41,112 nt of DNA. Source: Candidatus Sumerlaeota bacterium. GTDB lineage: Bacteria; Sumerlaeota; Sumerlaeia; Sumerlaeales; Sumerlaeaceae. The translations under genes and the position numbers were made by a program. Shown in pieces: positions 26,088-34,960 of the stretch (its first letter is position 1; every line of letters starts with the position of its first letter). The stretch spans positions 593,795 to 634,906 of the forward strand of contig JADFCV010000001.1 in the NCBI GenBank assembly GCA_017161655.1, read 5' to 3'. The notes beneath the pieces were generated by a model. It ran no database searches, had not been told where the DNA came from, and saw nothing but the letters and a program-made list of their open reading frames with translations.

Positions 26088-26809
26088 TCCCCGTGAGGCG
26101 AAAGCAACGCTGGCTCAAGGACGCTTTCAGAATTGCTATCGTGGCAGCAATTTTCGGAACTACTGCCTACCTCTTGAGTTTGCCACAAGTTCGGGCGGAG
26201 TTTTTCGACGTCGACCACGTGAGATCTCTCATTAGAGCACATGGTCCTGGCGGCATTCTTCTCTTTATCAGTTTAACTGCGCTGGCTATTGGCTTTGGCG
26301 TTCCGCGTCTTTGGGTCAGTGCTCTGGCTGGCGGACTTTTTGGCGCCGTTTTAGGAACTGTCGTAGGACAGATCGCTTCCATGTTGGGTGCGATTATCAC
26401 CTTCTCCATTGCCCGCTTGCTTCTCCGCAGTGTCGTTGTGCGTCGGATGCCGTCGCAGCTTCGCGTCTGGTACGACCGGTTTAATAAGCACGGTTTCTTT
26501 TGGCTCTTTTACATCCGCCTTTTTCCGTTTGCGAACGCAACTGTTACAAATGTCATCGGCGGTGTGGCACAAGTGAGCTTCTGGACGTTTCTCGTCGCTA
26601 CATTCCTTGGATACTTGCCGGAAACGCTGATTTTCGCTATTTTTGGGAGCTCGGCTGCCAAAAAAGATGCACTTCAATTTTTCATCGCTTTGGTCGCACT
26701 CATTGTTTTTCTTGGAGTCGAACGGCTATGGCAATATGCGAGGAAACGCCGCGAGCGCGCGGCTCAAGAGGAAAGAACTTCTGATTCACAAGGAGTGGAA
26801 GAGGCGTAA
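26084..26809 (+). CDS. VTT-domain membrane protein (TVP38/TMEM64, DedA-related)
   Basis: 241-residue polytopic protein. After a basic start (VRRKQRWLKDAFR) and a first helix (about 17-30), the VTT core runs from about 60 to 195. Its signature GFGVPRLWVSALAGGLFGAV is followed by a helix ending ITFSIARLLLRSVV, with the second half FFWLFYIRLFPFANATVTNV and a C-terminal helix. The basic tail is cytosolic. DedA/VTT proteins have been shown to flip undecaprenyl phosphate in some bacteria; the TVP38 subgroup is less characterised. The GTG start overlaps the GT2 stop, and the next gene begins 3 bp after its stop. Confidence 0.88.
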   Translation: MIPVRRKQRWLKDAFRIAIVAAIFGTTAYLLSLPQVRAEFFDVDHVRSLIRAHGPGGILLFISLTALAIGFGVPRLWVSALAGGLFGAVLGTVVGQIASMLGAIITFSIARLLLRSVVVRRMPSQLRVWYDRFNKHGFFWLFYIRLFPFANATVTNVIGGVAQVSFWTFLVATFLGYLPETLIFAIFGSSAAKKDALQFFIALVALIVFLGVERLWQYARKRRERAAQEERTSDSQGVEEA

Positions 26810-26812
26810 GAG

Positions 26813-27802
26813 ATGAACGAGATCCGTTTAGCCGTTGTTGGTTGTGGTCTTATGGGGCAGCGCCACGCCGAAATCATTCGGGCTACGCCCGGTTTCCGTC
26901 TTGCTGCAATATTCGACTCTGATCGCTCTCGAGCCGAAAAAGCTTCCAAAGGAGAACCTGTCGCTGGTTCTTTCGAGGAGATACTCGATAATGACAGCAT
27001 AGACGGCGTTGTGCTGGCAGTGCCAAGCTTTCTTCATGTCGAGTACGGAATTCGCACAGCAGAAGCCCATAAACATGTGATAGTAGAAAAACCAATCTCC
27101 ATAGACGTCGAGTCGGGGGCGCAACTCATCGCAGCTTGCCAGCAGAAAAATGTGCTTTGTGCTGTTATCAGCCAGAATCGATTTTCGGACGGAAATGCAG
27201 CACTTCACGCTGCTCTGCAAAGAGGGGACCTGGGAACCCCCGTGCTCGTTCGCGGTTCCGTCAAATGGTTTCGCCATGACGAATACTATACCAAGAGCGA
27301 TTGGCGCGGGCGGCTCCACGGGGAAGGTGGAGGCGTGCTTATGAACCAGGCAACTCACACGCTCGACCTCATGCTGTGGTTTTTCGGCGTGCCTGAAGTT
27401 GTCGCCGGTCTGGTAAGCACGACCCGCCAGGTCCTGGAAACAGAGGATGTCGGAGTAGCAATGTTTCGCTTTGGCAAGCACTGCTTAGGTACCTTCGAGG
27501 CTACAACGAGCGCCTTCCCCGGCTTCGAAGAGCGGATCGAGGTACACGGTCCCACGGGGTCCTGCATCGTGGAAAAAGGCAAGATGATATTCTGGAAGCA
27601 TGAGAAGGACTTGCCGCCCCCCTCCCCTCCTTCATTTGAAGACCCCAGCCCCAATCTGGATCCCAAGTACATGCTCTTCCAGCGTCAGTACCGGAACATT
27701 CTCAAAGCCTTTCATGGTGAAGAACCATTGCTAGTGACTCCGGAACAGGCATTGAATGTTGTGCGCGTAACTCGCGCAATCTACACAAACCAACCAGCAT
27801 GA
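26813..27802 (+). CDS. Gfo/Idh/MocA family NAD(P)-dependent oxidoreductase
   Basis: 329-residue sugar oxidoreductase. The N-terminal Rossmann domain has AVVGCGLMGQRHAEII and the family EKPISID motif (about residues 93-99) whose lysine sits in the active site. The C-terminal alpha/beta domain contains GVLMNQATHTLDLMLWFFG, whose histidine is the usual catalytic or structural residue. Members of this family in glycan clusters make 3-keto sugars (WlbA type) that DegT enzymes then aminate, which fits the neighbourhood, but the substrate is inferred. GAGGCG precedes the ATG. The stop overlaps the next start (ATGA). Confidence 0.92.
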   Translation: MNEIRLAVVGCGLMGQRHAEIIRATPGFRLAAIFDSDRSRAEKASKGEPVAGSFEEILDNDSIDGVVLAVPSFLHVEYGIRTAEAHKHVIVEKPISIDVESGAQLIAACQQKNVLCAVISQNRFSDGNAALHAALQRGDLGTPVLVRGSVKWFRHDEYYTKSDWRGRLHGEGGGVLMNQATHTLDLMLWFFGVPEVVAGLVSTTRQVLETEDVGVAMFRFGKHCLGTFEATTSAFPGFEERIEVHGPTGSCIVEKGKMIFWKHEKDLPPPSPPSFEDPSPNLDPKYMLFQRQYRNILKAFHGEEPLLVTPEQALNVVRVTRAIYTNQPA

Positions 27803-29334
27803 GGTGCCGTTCGGCTTCCCATCCAGCCGTGGCAATGAGGCCCAGATCTGACCCTGCATGGATAGTGGCTGGGGGCGCCTTCCTCATAGGCGTCGCGCTC
27901 GTCGCATTGCACATGACTCACTCTGGCCTATGGATCGACGAGATCTACACACTCCACGCCATCAACCTGCCATGAAAAGAAATGATTTTAGAGCGCCTGG
28001 CTCGGGGACATCTGCCGATGTATTTTGGGCTGATGAAATGGTGGTGTGGACTCTGGTCGATCCCATCAGAATTGCTGCTCCGTTTGCCATCGTTCATCTT
28101 TTGGTTACTGTCCGTGGCCGCGTTTGTCATGCTGCTTCGAAAGAGCATCCGTCCGACGGCCATGCCTTTCGCGTTTTTGTTCTTCGCACTCAACGGCCTA
28201 GCTTTGCGTCAAGCGAGCGAAGCGAGGATGTATACCATCACCTTGTTTCTGGCGGTGTGCTACCTGGCTGCCTATTTTGCCACTATTCGCGCTCCAAATC
28301 TTTCTCTGCCGCGCCTTGGCGTTATCTTTATACCGGTGGTCGCTTTTTGGGTCAGCAGTACCTTTATTCTTACAGTGATCAGCTTTGCATGCGACACTTT
28401 GCGACGACGTGAATGGAGGGCTCTCAGATATGTGGCGATGAGCTTTCTGGTCCTGGCCTGCACAGCCCTCGTTCCACTTTTTGTCCACACAACGGTCCGA
28501 GAACGCTCGGAAATCGCCCACGTTCCCCCAATGGTGTTATTTCTCCATTTGATCACGTATGTCACAGGCATCGTTGGCTGGGAAGATTACTATCGGCTGC
28601 CTGTGACAGCGTGGGTTCTCCAAATCATTGGGGGATGCTTTACTGTTATCTTGATCATTAATTTAGTTCGTCGATGGAAAAACGTTTCTGAGGAAACAAA
28701 AACCGGTTTCGTCGTCACAATTCTCCCCTTGAGCATGATGTTTGTCAGCTGGGCCCTCGAGAAAGGTCTCTCTGTGGGAACTGCACTTCATGGACCAGCT
28801 CGCTATCTCATTGGTTCATTGCCAGCGGCAGCAGTTTTTACTGGGTCACTTTGCGATGTGATTTGGCAAACTCCCCGGCAGCGCTTGCGCGCAGCTGCGA
28901 GCATGGCTATTGTTCTCATCATTAATGCCTTTATCGTCGCACGTCTCTCGTTGGAATCGCCACGCGAGCTTCTGACACGCTATCTTGCGCCACGATATCG
29001 ATCGGGGGATTGTGTTGTCGTTGTTCCTGATCAAGCGAAAGAAGTCGTTAAGATGTATGTGCCGCAGGTAGATATCCGAGAAAGCTTTCCACGAAATCTC
29101 TCAGAAGACGAGCTAAGAGACCGTTTGGAAAAACTGGCTGCAGATGCCGATCGCATGTGGTTGATTTGGATCCATGGCAAGAAGTCACGTGCCGTGGCTG
29201 TGGCCGATGAACTTTTCGGAAAAGGAAAGTCCTCCTCGGTCCACCATTACTTAGGAGAGCGCAGAGTCTTTTTTTACGATCTTGCAACATCACATGTACT
29301 CCATAGATCCAAGCGGGAACGCATGTCGGAATGA
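27799..29334 (+). pseudogene. GT-C type membrane glycosyltransferase, paralogue 2, interrupted by an in-frame TGA
   Basis: Reading from the ATG at 27799 (overlapping the previous stop) gives 58 codons that end SGLWIDEIYTLHAINLP at a TGA (27973-27975). The same frame then continues without a break to 29334: KEMILERLARGHLPMYFGL and the rest of a GT-C protein. The adjacent paralogue (29331) has IDELYTLHAIKLPWADMLL at the same place, so TGA replaces a TGG tryptophan codon. The first half carries the first helix and the acidic IDE motif expected in the active site. The second half alone (450 residues from ATG 27982) lacks both. Both flanking overlaps (ATGA) are preserved. It could be a recent nonsense mutation, a base-call error or, less likely, readthrough. 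Confidence 0.88.
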
Positions 29335-30818
29335 AGTGGTACGTCATATTGCCAAGCATCGTCGTTGTTTCAGCCAGTTTGGCGCTCGGCGTATACCTCG
29401 CCATTTCGGCTGCACAACTTGGAATGTGGATCGATGAGCTCTATACGCTTCACGCGATCAAGCTACCATGGGCTGACATGCTTCTTGAGCGCCTTCGCCG
29501 AGGGCACCCACCGCTTTATTTCGCCCTGGAGAAAATCCTGTGGGACCTGACAGAGAATGTCTTCCATTCAGCTGAGCTGCGCCTTCGGCTGCTCTCGCTT
29601 ACGAGCTGGGCCGCTGCGGCAGGGGTCTTCGCATTACTCGCAAAACGCTTACTCACAACTTCAGGACTGTTGGTGGCAGCATCAGTTTTTACGCTGAGTC
29701 ACATAGCGGGAGTTCACGCGGCCAACGGCCGGATGTACGCACTGGCTCTCTTCTTTTCCACCCTCCATCTCACAGCATACCTAAAAATCATCACTGAGCT
29801 GCGTGAAAAGCCGTCTAACTCATGGCTTCTTTATGTGGCGACGTCTATCTTAGGAACGGCAACGACACCGTCATTTTTCCTGCTGATTGCTGGGACAGCA
29901 GCCACATTCTTTTTCATTCGACCTCATCGAGTAAAAGAGGGGGGGCTTGCGCTTGCCACGCTCGCCATGACCCTCATTTTCTATCTGCCAGCAGTTTATT
30001 TTTACGCAATCACTCCCCATCAACTTGGCCCGGTCTCTAAACATTTCAGTCGGATTCCAATCGCTATTGCAGCGCTGCTGACCGGCATTGGTCGGGGGAA
30101 GCTTCCGGAAGAGTCGTGGCGCGAGTGGTTTGGTTTTATTTGTTCTTTTGGAATCGCACTTACTGTTTTCGCCGCTGTTATTACCCGACGCAGGAGCCTC
30201 TCCGACTGGCAGAAAAGGCTTGTCCTCGTGTTCCTTGCCCCCTTTGTAGTGTACACAGCATTCGCGCTCGTCTCTCTTGTTCCTTTCCTCAGGTTTCTTC
30301 GCATCGGAACCGATCGTTATCTTATTGTATTCGTGCCAGTGGGAGCTTTGCTAACGGCTTCTGTTCTCGAACGAATAACCAAGGAGAATGTTTTCGGTTT
30401 CTTCATTGCGGGACTAACCTTCGTTTTGCTGGGGACGTTTCCCCGGTTGTCGAACTCCGAGGGACGCTTTTTCAAGGAGGAGATGACGAGACTTCGCAAT
30501 GCCAGATTATCACACATTCCAGCGATCGTGTGTCCCCCAGAGATTGTCGACGGCGTCAACTACTATTGTCCTGGTTTGCCGATACTTGCAACGTTCGGGA
30601 TTAACTCTCGTAACACGGTGGTCATTCGGGACACCATCGATACAACGATCACAAACGGAACCGCCTTACTTGTATACTACCGAGCTCACGTCCCTGAGGT
30701 ACTGAAGGAATTCCGGGAGGCATTCACATCGACAACACTTCTCTCGAAAAGAATTTACGGATCTAAGCAAGACCCAATTTTTGCCGTCTACTTATTCAGC
30801 GCACCAAAGGGTTTTTAG
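29331..30818 (+). CDS. GT-C type membrane glycosyltransferase (GT39/ArnT-like), paralogue 3
   Basis: Intact 495-residue polytopic enzyme. First helix about 5-28, acidic motif WIDELYTLHA in the first external loop, then RLRRGHPPLYFALEKILW, a phrase typical of GT39-domain proteins. Then come ELRLRLLSLTSWAAAAGVFA and around ten further hydrophobic segments. The soluble C-terminal part (about 390-495) is smaller than in ArnT. It is clearly related to the interrupted gene before it and more distantly to the gene at 22544. The ATG overlaps the previous stop (ATGA). Donor and acceptor are unknown; a polyprenyl-phosphate sugar made by the cluster's GT2 is the likely donor. Confidence 0.87.
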   Translation: MKWYVILPSIVVVSASLALGVYLAISAAQLGMWIDELYTLHAIKLPWADMLLERLRRGHPPLYFALEKILWDLTENVFHSAELRLRLLSLTSWAAAAGVFALLAKRLLTTSGLLVAASVFTLSHIAGVHAANGRMYALALFFSTLHLTAYLKIITELREKPSNSWLLYVATSILGTATTPSFFLLIAGTAATFFFIRPHRVKEGGLALATLAMTLIFYLPAVYFYAITPHQLGPVSKHFSRIPIAIAALLTGIGRGKLPEESWREWFGFICSFGIALTVFAAVITRRRSLSDWQKRLVLVFLAPFVVYTAFALVSLVPFLRFLRIGTDRYLIVFVPVGALLTASVLERITKENVFGFFIAGLTFVLLGTFPRLSNSEGRFFKEEMTRLRNARLSHIPAIVCPPEIVDGVNYYCPGLPILATFGINSRNTVVIRDTIDTTITNGTALLVYYRAHVPEVLKEFREAFTSTTLLSKRIYGSKQDPIFAVYLFSAPKGF

Positions 30819-30837
30819 AGCTTTTCGCGTCGTCGTT

Positions 30838-30902
30838 CCTTCAAGTCCACCCGGTCAGCGTTCAACTCACCAGCAACACTCCCCCATCTCAGCACTTGAA
30901 GG
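30838..30902. repeat. Inverted repeat pair in the gap after the GT cluster
   Basis: CCTTCAAGT (30838-30846) and its exact reverse complement ACTTGAAGG (30894-30902) flank 47 bases, in the 120-bp space between the last GT-C gene and the 762-residue protein gene. No T-run follows, so it is not a standard terminator. It could be a paired operator or chance; the gap shows no other clear element. Confidence 0.35.
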
Positions 30903-30938
30903 CTTGCTCTACAGTGCCTAAGAAAGAAAACCACGTCG

Positions 30939-33227
30939 ATGAGGGTGAAGTTTTCCGATATTCAACGAGACATTCGCCGCCTGTCTATCACCAGCATTTG
31001 GCGCGAGTCTATTGGACGAGCTTCATTGCGCTTCCGCTCAAATTGCGCTTCATTTTTTTCTATGCAGTTCGTACTGGCTTTCCTCCTGTTTCATGCGGTC
31101 GTTGCCGAAGGAGAAACCACGGCGTCTGTCCAGATGAAGCTCGAACGTGCTTCCCAGTCGCAGGCATTCCCGGCAAGACCCAAACCCGCTTTGTCCCGCA
31201 CGCCAGAAACTCAGCCTAACCTTTGGCTGTGTGGACAGGCGGCAAATCTGGCATTTCCACGGAGTGCAAAACTCTTTGCCGGATGGGAGCTGAACGACGG
31301 GAGGATTCACCAACCGACGAGTTCTGCCGTGTTTGTCTCGCTTGGGAATTCTATCGAGGATTACGCGGGCCTTTTCAGCGAAAAAGCAGACCTTGGCAGT
31401 GTGCAGGAGATCATTTTCACCGATGCTGAAGAAAGACCTCTGACAAGCCCTATTGGCGATGAGATACTCTTCCTCCCGTCCGCAAAGTTTGTTGCGGCTT
31501 CCGTCGCGCGCAGTGTCGAGCTCTTAGGAGGAAAAGCAGACGGTCTCGTTTTTAGGGTCCCTTACGTCGTCGCGACGACTCCTACCCTCACCCGATTAAG
31601 CAAGTTTGCGCTCGTGGAGTCGCCTATTTCAGCTGAATCTGGAGCGACTCAAATGCGTCAAGGCGTTGAGGTTGCTTACAGTTCGTGCCTCCTCGCCATT
31701 GACCGTATCGTGCAGGGCATGCGAGATTTGCAGCAGCGAAGAAACCATCGTAGTGCACAGATTTGGCTAGCAATGCCTAGCCTGCCAACCCTGCTTTCCC
31801 ATCAAAGCATGAGTCCATTTTTCGGTCTTGCTGACGTCGCAACTCCAGATGGAGTCTTTGTCTATGTGCATCAGCCAAATTCAGACTTTTTAGTAAGCTT
31901 ACCTCCGGCGCTGCGACCTGATCCTTTCGAATGGGTTTTAATGCAATCCTTGTGTGCACAAGCACTCACGGATTTGCTCAATGTTCCACTCGTACTCGCC
32001 CCAGGAGAGACCACACCTAGCTACGCTTTGACAATTCAGGCAGCCGTAGCAGCACAAATTGCAGACACTCGGCCCTGCAAGCTTGCACTTGGAGCCGGAA
32101 CGATTTCCCATTTTAGGTCAGCGGAAGAGGACGAGGAAGGCTCGGCAAGCATTAGTAAAGACCAACCCGTTGGCATTTGGAGTGTCGTTGGGAATCTTGT
32201 CTCACGTCCCGCCGAAACCAGAATCCGATGGAATGCGGGCAGCCGAAATGTGGCCATTGCTATTGGTGATGGGATTCTGCTGTGCCTGGACGAGTCTCCT
32301 CTTGCAGAGCTCCTATCCTTGTGGCTTCCGTGCTTACGCGCAGGTCTCCCCGCGCGATTCGTCGCTTTTGCCTCTCTGAGTGAGCCACGAACAGCCCGCT
32401 CGGTTCGCACGGTTCTCACCTCTTTTTCATTCCAAAAACCGCGTCCAGACGAACTGTTGGCTCTCGCTCAATGGGTCAAGCGAGGAGGGTCTTTGGTGTT
32501 GTTTGCAGATGGCCCAACCAGAACCAGCGTATGGCAATCCCCCACGGCGACCGATAGCCTGGTCGATGTGAATACAACCTCGTCGGCTGAATCACTGTTT
32601 CTCAAATTTCTTGGGCTCCCACCAGAAATTTCCGAAGGCACTTATCGAGTCGACGAAGGTTGGTTGTATTACTCAAGTTCCTCACTGAAAGATATCAGAG
32701 CACGTAACGATAGCTCGGCTGTTTTGCAAACTCTCGAAAAGCTGAGCAGAGCCAATCGTCGTTCTATTCTCACAAAGCCAGTTTGGTTGGTTCAGCGTGA
32801 CGACGTCATTGCGGGCGCCATCATTCGCCGAGATCGCTCGGTCCTATGGCGTGCTTCAGGAAGTTATGCGGATTTGACTACGACCAGTTTAGCGATTCTT
32901 AAGAACCCTTCGTTTTCTAGCGGTGACCTTGTTCTCATGCGTGAGCTGCACAAGACTGAGAATGACCGCGCAACTTTTCTCGCAGCCAACGTGCCCTTAC
33001 TGTCAGAAGATGGTGCTGGGGACTTGTGGATGTTCGAACCATCTTCCACATCTGATGCTGGTATTCTGTCCGCTCAAGCGTTGTTTCGCATACCACATAA
33101 GTCTTTCGTAGTCGAGGACGCAGAAACAGGAGAAGGACTGGATTTCGAGTTTTCCCGAACCGATCAAATTCTTCGAGTGTTTTTGTGTCCAGAGACAACG
33201 AAGTTGCTTATCCTACCCGCCCCATGA
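30939..33227 (+). CDS. Large exported protein of unknown function
   Basis: Up to 762 residues; no family recognised. A hydrophobic export segment (MQFVLAFLLFHAVVAEG, residues 42-58) marks it as secreted. The start is unclear: ATG 30939 puts 41 Arg/Ser-rich residues before it, TTG 31026 would give a classical signal peptide (RFR n-region), and ATG 31062 has no basic n-region. The body mixes alpha/beta segments. Around residues 475-535 there is an arrangement (LPCLRAGLPARFVAFASLSE, then LALAQWVKRGGSLVLFADGP) like the amidotransferase-like non-catalytic domain of beta-galactosidase and DUF4350-type proteins; this is a weak resemblance. There is no lipobox and no C-terminal anchor. It stands between the GT cluster and iorA, without overlap to either. 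Confidence 0.6.
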   Translation: MRVKFSDIQRDIRRLSITSIWRESIGRASLRFRSNCASFFSMQFVLAFLLFHAVVAEGETTASVQMKLERASQSQAFPARPKPALSRTPETQPNLWLCGQAANLAFPRSAKLFAGWELNDGRIHQPTSSAVFVSLGNSIEDYAGLFSEKADLGSVQEIIFTDAEERPLTSPIGDEILFLPSAKFVAASVARSVELLGGKADGLVFRVPYVVATTPTLTRLSKFALVESPISAESGATQMRQGVEVAYSSCLLAIDRIVQGMRDLQQRRNHRSAQIWLAMPSLPTLLSHQSMSPFFGLADVATPDGVFVYVHQPNSDFLVSLPPALRPDPFEWVLMQSLCAQALTDLLNVPLVLAPGETTPSYALTIQAAVAAQIADTRPCKLALGAGTISHFRSAEEDEEGSASISKDQPVGIWSVVGNLVSRPAETRIRWNAGSRNVAIAIGDGILLCLDESPLAELLSLWLPCLRAGLPARFVAFASLSEPRTARSVRTVLTSFSFQKPRPDELLALAQWVKRGGSLVLFADGPTRTSVWQSPTATDSLVDVNTTSSAESLFLKFLGLPPEISEGTYRVDEGWLYYSSSSLKDIRARNDSSAVLQTLEKLSRANRRSILTKPVWLVQRDDVIAGAIIRRDRSVLWRASGSYADLTTTSLAILKNPSFSSGDLVLMRELHKTENDRATFLAANVPLLSEDGAGDLWMFEPSSTSDAGILSAQALFRIPHKSFVVEDAETGEGLDFEFSRTDQILRVFLCPETTKLLILPAP

Positions 33228-33319
33228 GTTTCTCGCTCCCGCCTCCATGGGTCTTTTGACTTGCACCATTTCTTCACCATCTCTTACAAGAGCATAAATT
33301 CCTGACAGGATAGTCCAAA

Positions 33320-34960
33320 ATGACCACGATCACGAAGCGTTTGCTTTTTGGCAACGAGGCAATCGCTCTAGCAGCACGCAACGCAGGCGTTGCACTCGGC
33401 ACAGGCTACCCCGGTACTCCCTCGACTGAAATCTTAGAGTATTTTGCCGAATATGGGGGGCAAGCTCAGTGGGCCCCCAACGAAAAGGTCGCTCTCGAGG
33501 TTGCCCTTGGAGCTTCGTTCTGCGGAGCTCGTACTCTCGTGACAATGAAGCACGTAGGGCTCAACGTGGCAGCCGATCCCTTTTTTACCGCGGCTTACAC
33601 CGGAGTTGACGGAGGAATGGTGGTTGTTTCGGCCGATGATCCGGGAATGGCCTCCAGCCAGAACGAGCAAGACAACCGTCACTACGCGGTGGCTGCTGGC
33701 GTGCCGATGCTGGAACCATCAAGTTCTCAAGAGGCTTACGATTTCACAGCAGCAGCAATCGATCTTTCAGAAAAATGGCATATCCCAGTCTTACTACGGG
33801 TTACCACCCGTATATGCCATTCGAAGACGGTGGTTACTCCCCGCTGGCTGTTTCCACCATCGGATGCTCCGAAGTTTCGTCGCGACATCAAAGGGCGAGT
33901 TATGATTCCCGCATACGCTCGTCCTGCACATCGCCGCTTGCGAGCAAAACTTGCTGAGATCGCTCAGTGGGCTGAAGATTCAGCTCTTACTCGAGTGATT
34001 CAGGGATCAAAGTCTTTGGGGATTATTACCTCTGGCGTAACTTATTATCATGTTCGCGAAGCAGCTCCCGAAGCGAGTATTCTCAAGCTCGGCATCACGC
34101 ATCCGCTGCCAATTGAAAAGATTCGCCAATTTGCAGAGAGCGTCGAATGTTGCGTGGTCGTGGAGGAAGGAGATCCCTACCTTGCCACCCACATCCGTGC
34201 CGCTGGAATATCGGTGGATAGCAAACCAGAAATGTATCGGTTTGGCGAACTCAACGTTGAGCGAGTGCGTCGAATCCTCGCGAATGATGAGTCCCCTGAG
34301 CCCCAGCCACCGGCGGGAAAACTTCCCGAACTCTGCAAAGGTTGCCCATATCGGCCTGTTTACGACATACTTCACCGCATGAATTGCATCGTGAGCGGCG
34401 ACATCGGCTGTTACACGCTCGGAGTCCTTCCACCTTATGAGGCCATGGATACCTGCGTGTGCATGGGGGCCAGCATACCTGTGGGGCTTGGAATGAGGCA
34501 CGTCCTCCCCCCTGACCAAGCTCGCAGGGTGGTAAGCGTGATTGGGGACAGCACTTTTATGCACACGGGTATTCCGGGTATTGTCGAGATGGTTTATAAT
34601 CCTCCACCAGATGGACATGTTGTCATTGTTCTCGACAACGGAACAACAGCGATGACTGGCCAACAAGAGCATCCCGCGACGGGCCGCTCGCTTGAGCATA
34701 CGCCAACAAACCGCGTTTCGATCGAGGATGTAGCCCGTGCGATTGGGGTGAAGGAGGTGCACGTCATTGACCCGACTCGTGAAGCGGCTCGTTTCGAGGA
34801 GACTCTGGAGAAATGCCTTCAGTCCGGGCAATTATCGCTGATTGTGGCACGGCATTACTGCATTCTTGCAGCGCCGAGCATCAAGGAATTTGAAAAACTC
34901 ACACAGCAACAGTTTGATTTTCAATGTGCACCTGGAGGGTCGGAACATTATGGCGAGTGA
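33320..34960 (+). CDS. iorA: Indolepyruvate:ferredoxin oxidoreductase alpha subunit, lacking the C-terminal ferredoxin domain
   Basis: Decarboxylates aryl-pyruvates (from Trp, Phe, Tyr) to aryl-acetyl-CoA using thiamine diphosphate. The 546-residue protein has the pyrimidine-binding half (LLFGNEAIALAARNAG, GTGYPGTPSTEI) and the PP half (GDSTFMHTGIPGIVEM, VIVLDNGTTAMTGQQEHPAT). C339, C342 (LCKGCPYR) and C364 (GDIGCYTLG) match the cysteines that bind the proximal cluster in related oxidoreductases. Characterised IorA proteins are about 600-650 residues and end in a two-cluster ferredoxin domain; here the chain stops soon after VARHYCILAAPSIKEF, with no CxxCxxC motif. ACAGGA precedes the ATG by 9 bases. 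It overlaps iorB by 11 bp. Confidence 0.92.
   Translation: MTTITKRLLFGNEAIALAARNAGVALGTGYPGTPSTEILEYFAEYGGQAQWAPNEKVALEVALGASFCGARTLVTMKHVGLNVAADPFFTAAYTGVDGGMVVVSADDPGMASSQNEQDNRHYAVAAGVPMLEPSSSQEAYDFTAAAIDLSEKWHIPVLLRVTTRICHSKTVVTPRWLFPPSDAPKFRRDIKGRVMIPAYARPAHRRLRAKLAEIAQWAEDSALTRVIQGSKSLGIITSGVTYYHVREAAPEASILKLGITHPLPIEKIRQFAESVECCVVVEEGDPYLATHIRAAGISVDSKPEMYRFGELNVERVRRILANDESPEPQPPAGKLPELCKGCPYRPVYDILHRMNCIVSGDIGCYTLGVLPPYEAMDTCVCMGASIPVGLGMRHVLPPDQARRVVSVIGDSTFMHTGIPGIVEMVYNPPPDGHVVIVLDNGTTAMTGQQEHPATGRSLEHTPTNRVSIEDVARAIGVKEVHVIDPTREAARFEETLEKCLQSGQLSLIVARHYCILAAPSIKEFEKLTQQQFDFQCAPGGSEHYGE

Noticed and set aside
27858..28412. Alternative plus-strand frame of 184 codons over the broken GT-C gene
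   Set aside because: It lies in another frame than the GT-C protein, is Arg/His-rich without hydrophobic segments, and both sides of the TGA in the GT-C frame align to the paralogue.
33244..33262. Sigma54-like promoter (TGGG...TTGCA) before iorA
   Set aside because: The GG and GC elements are spaced one base too far apart and the -24 box is poor.
34007..34831. Long open frame on the minus strand opposite iorA (274 codons)
   Set aside because: It is entirely inside the well-supported iorA gene, has no ribosome site and no recognisable motif; it reflects codon bias of the real gene.
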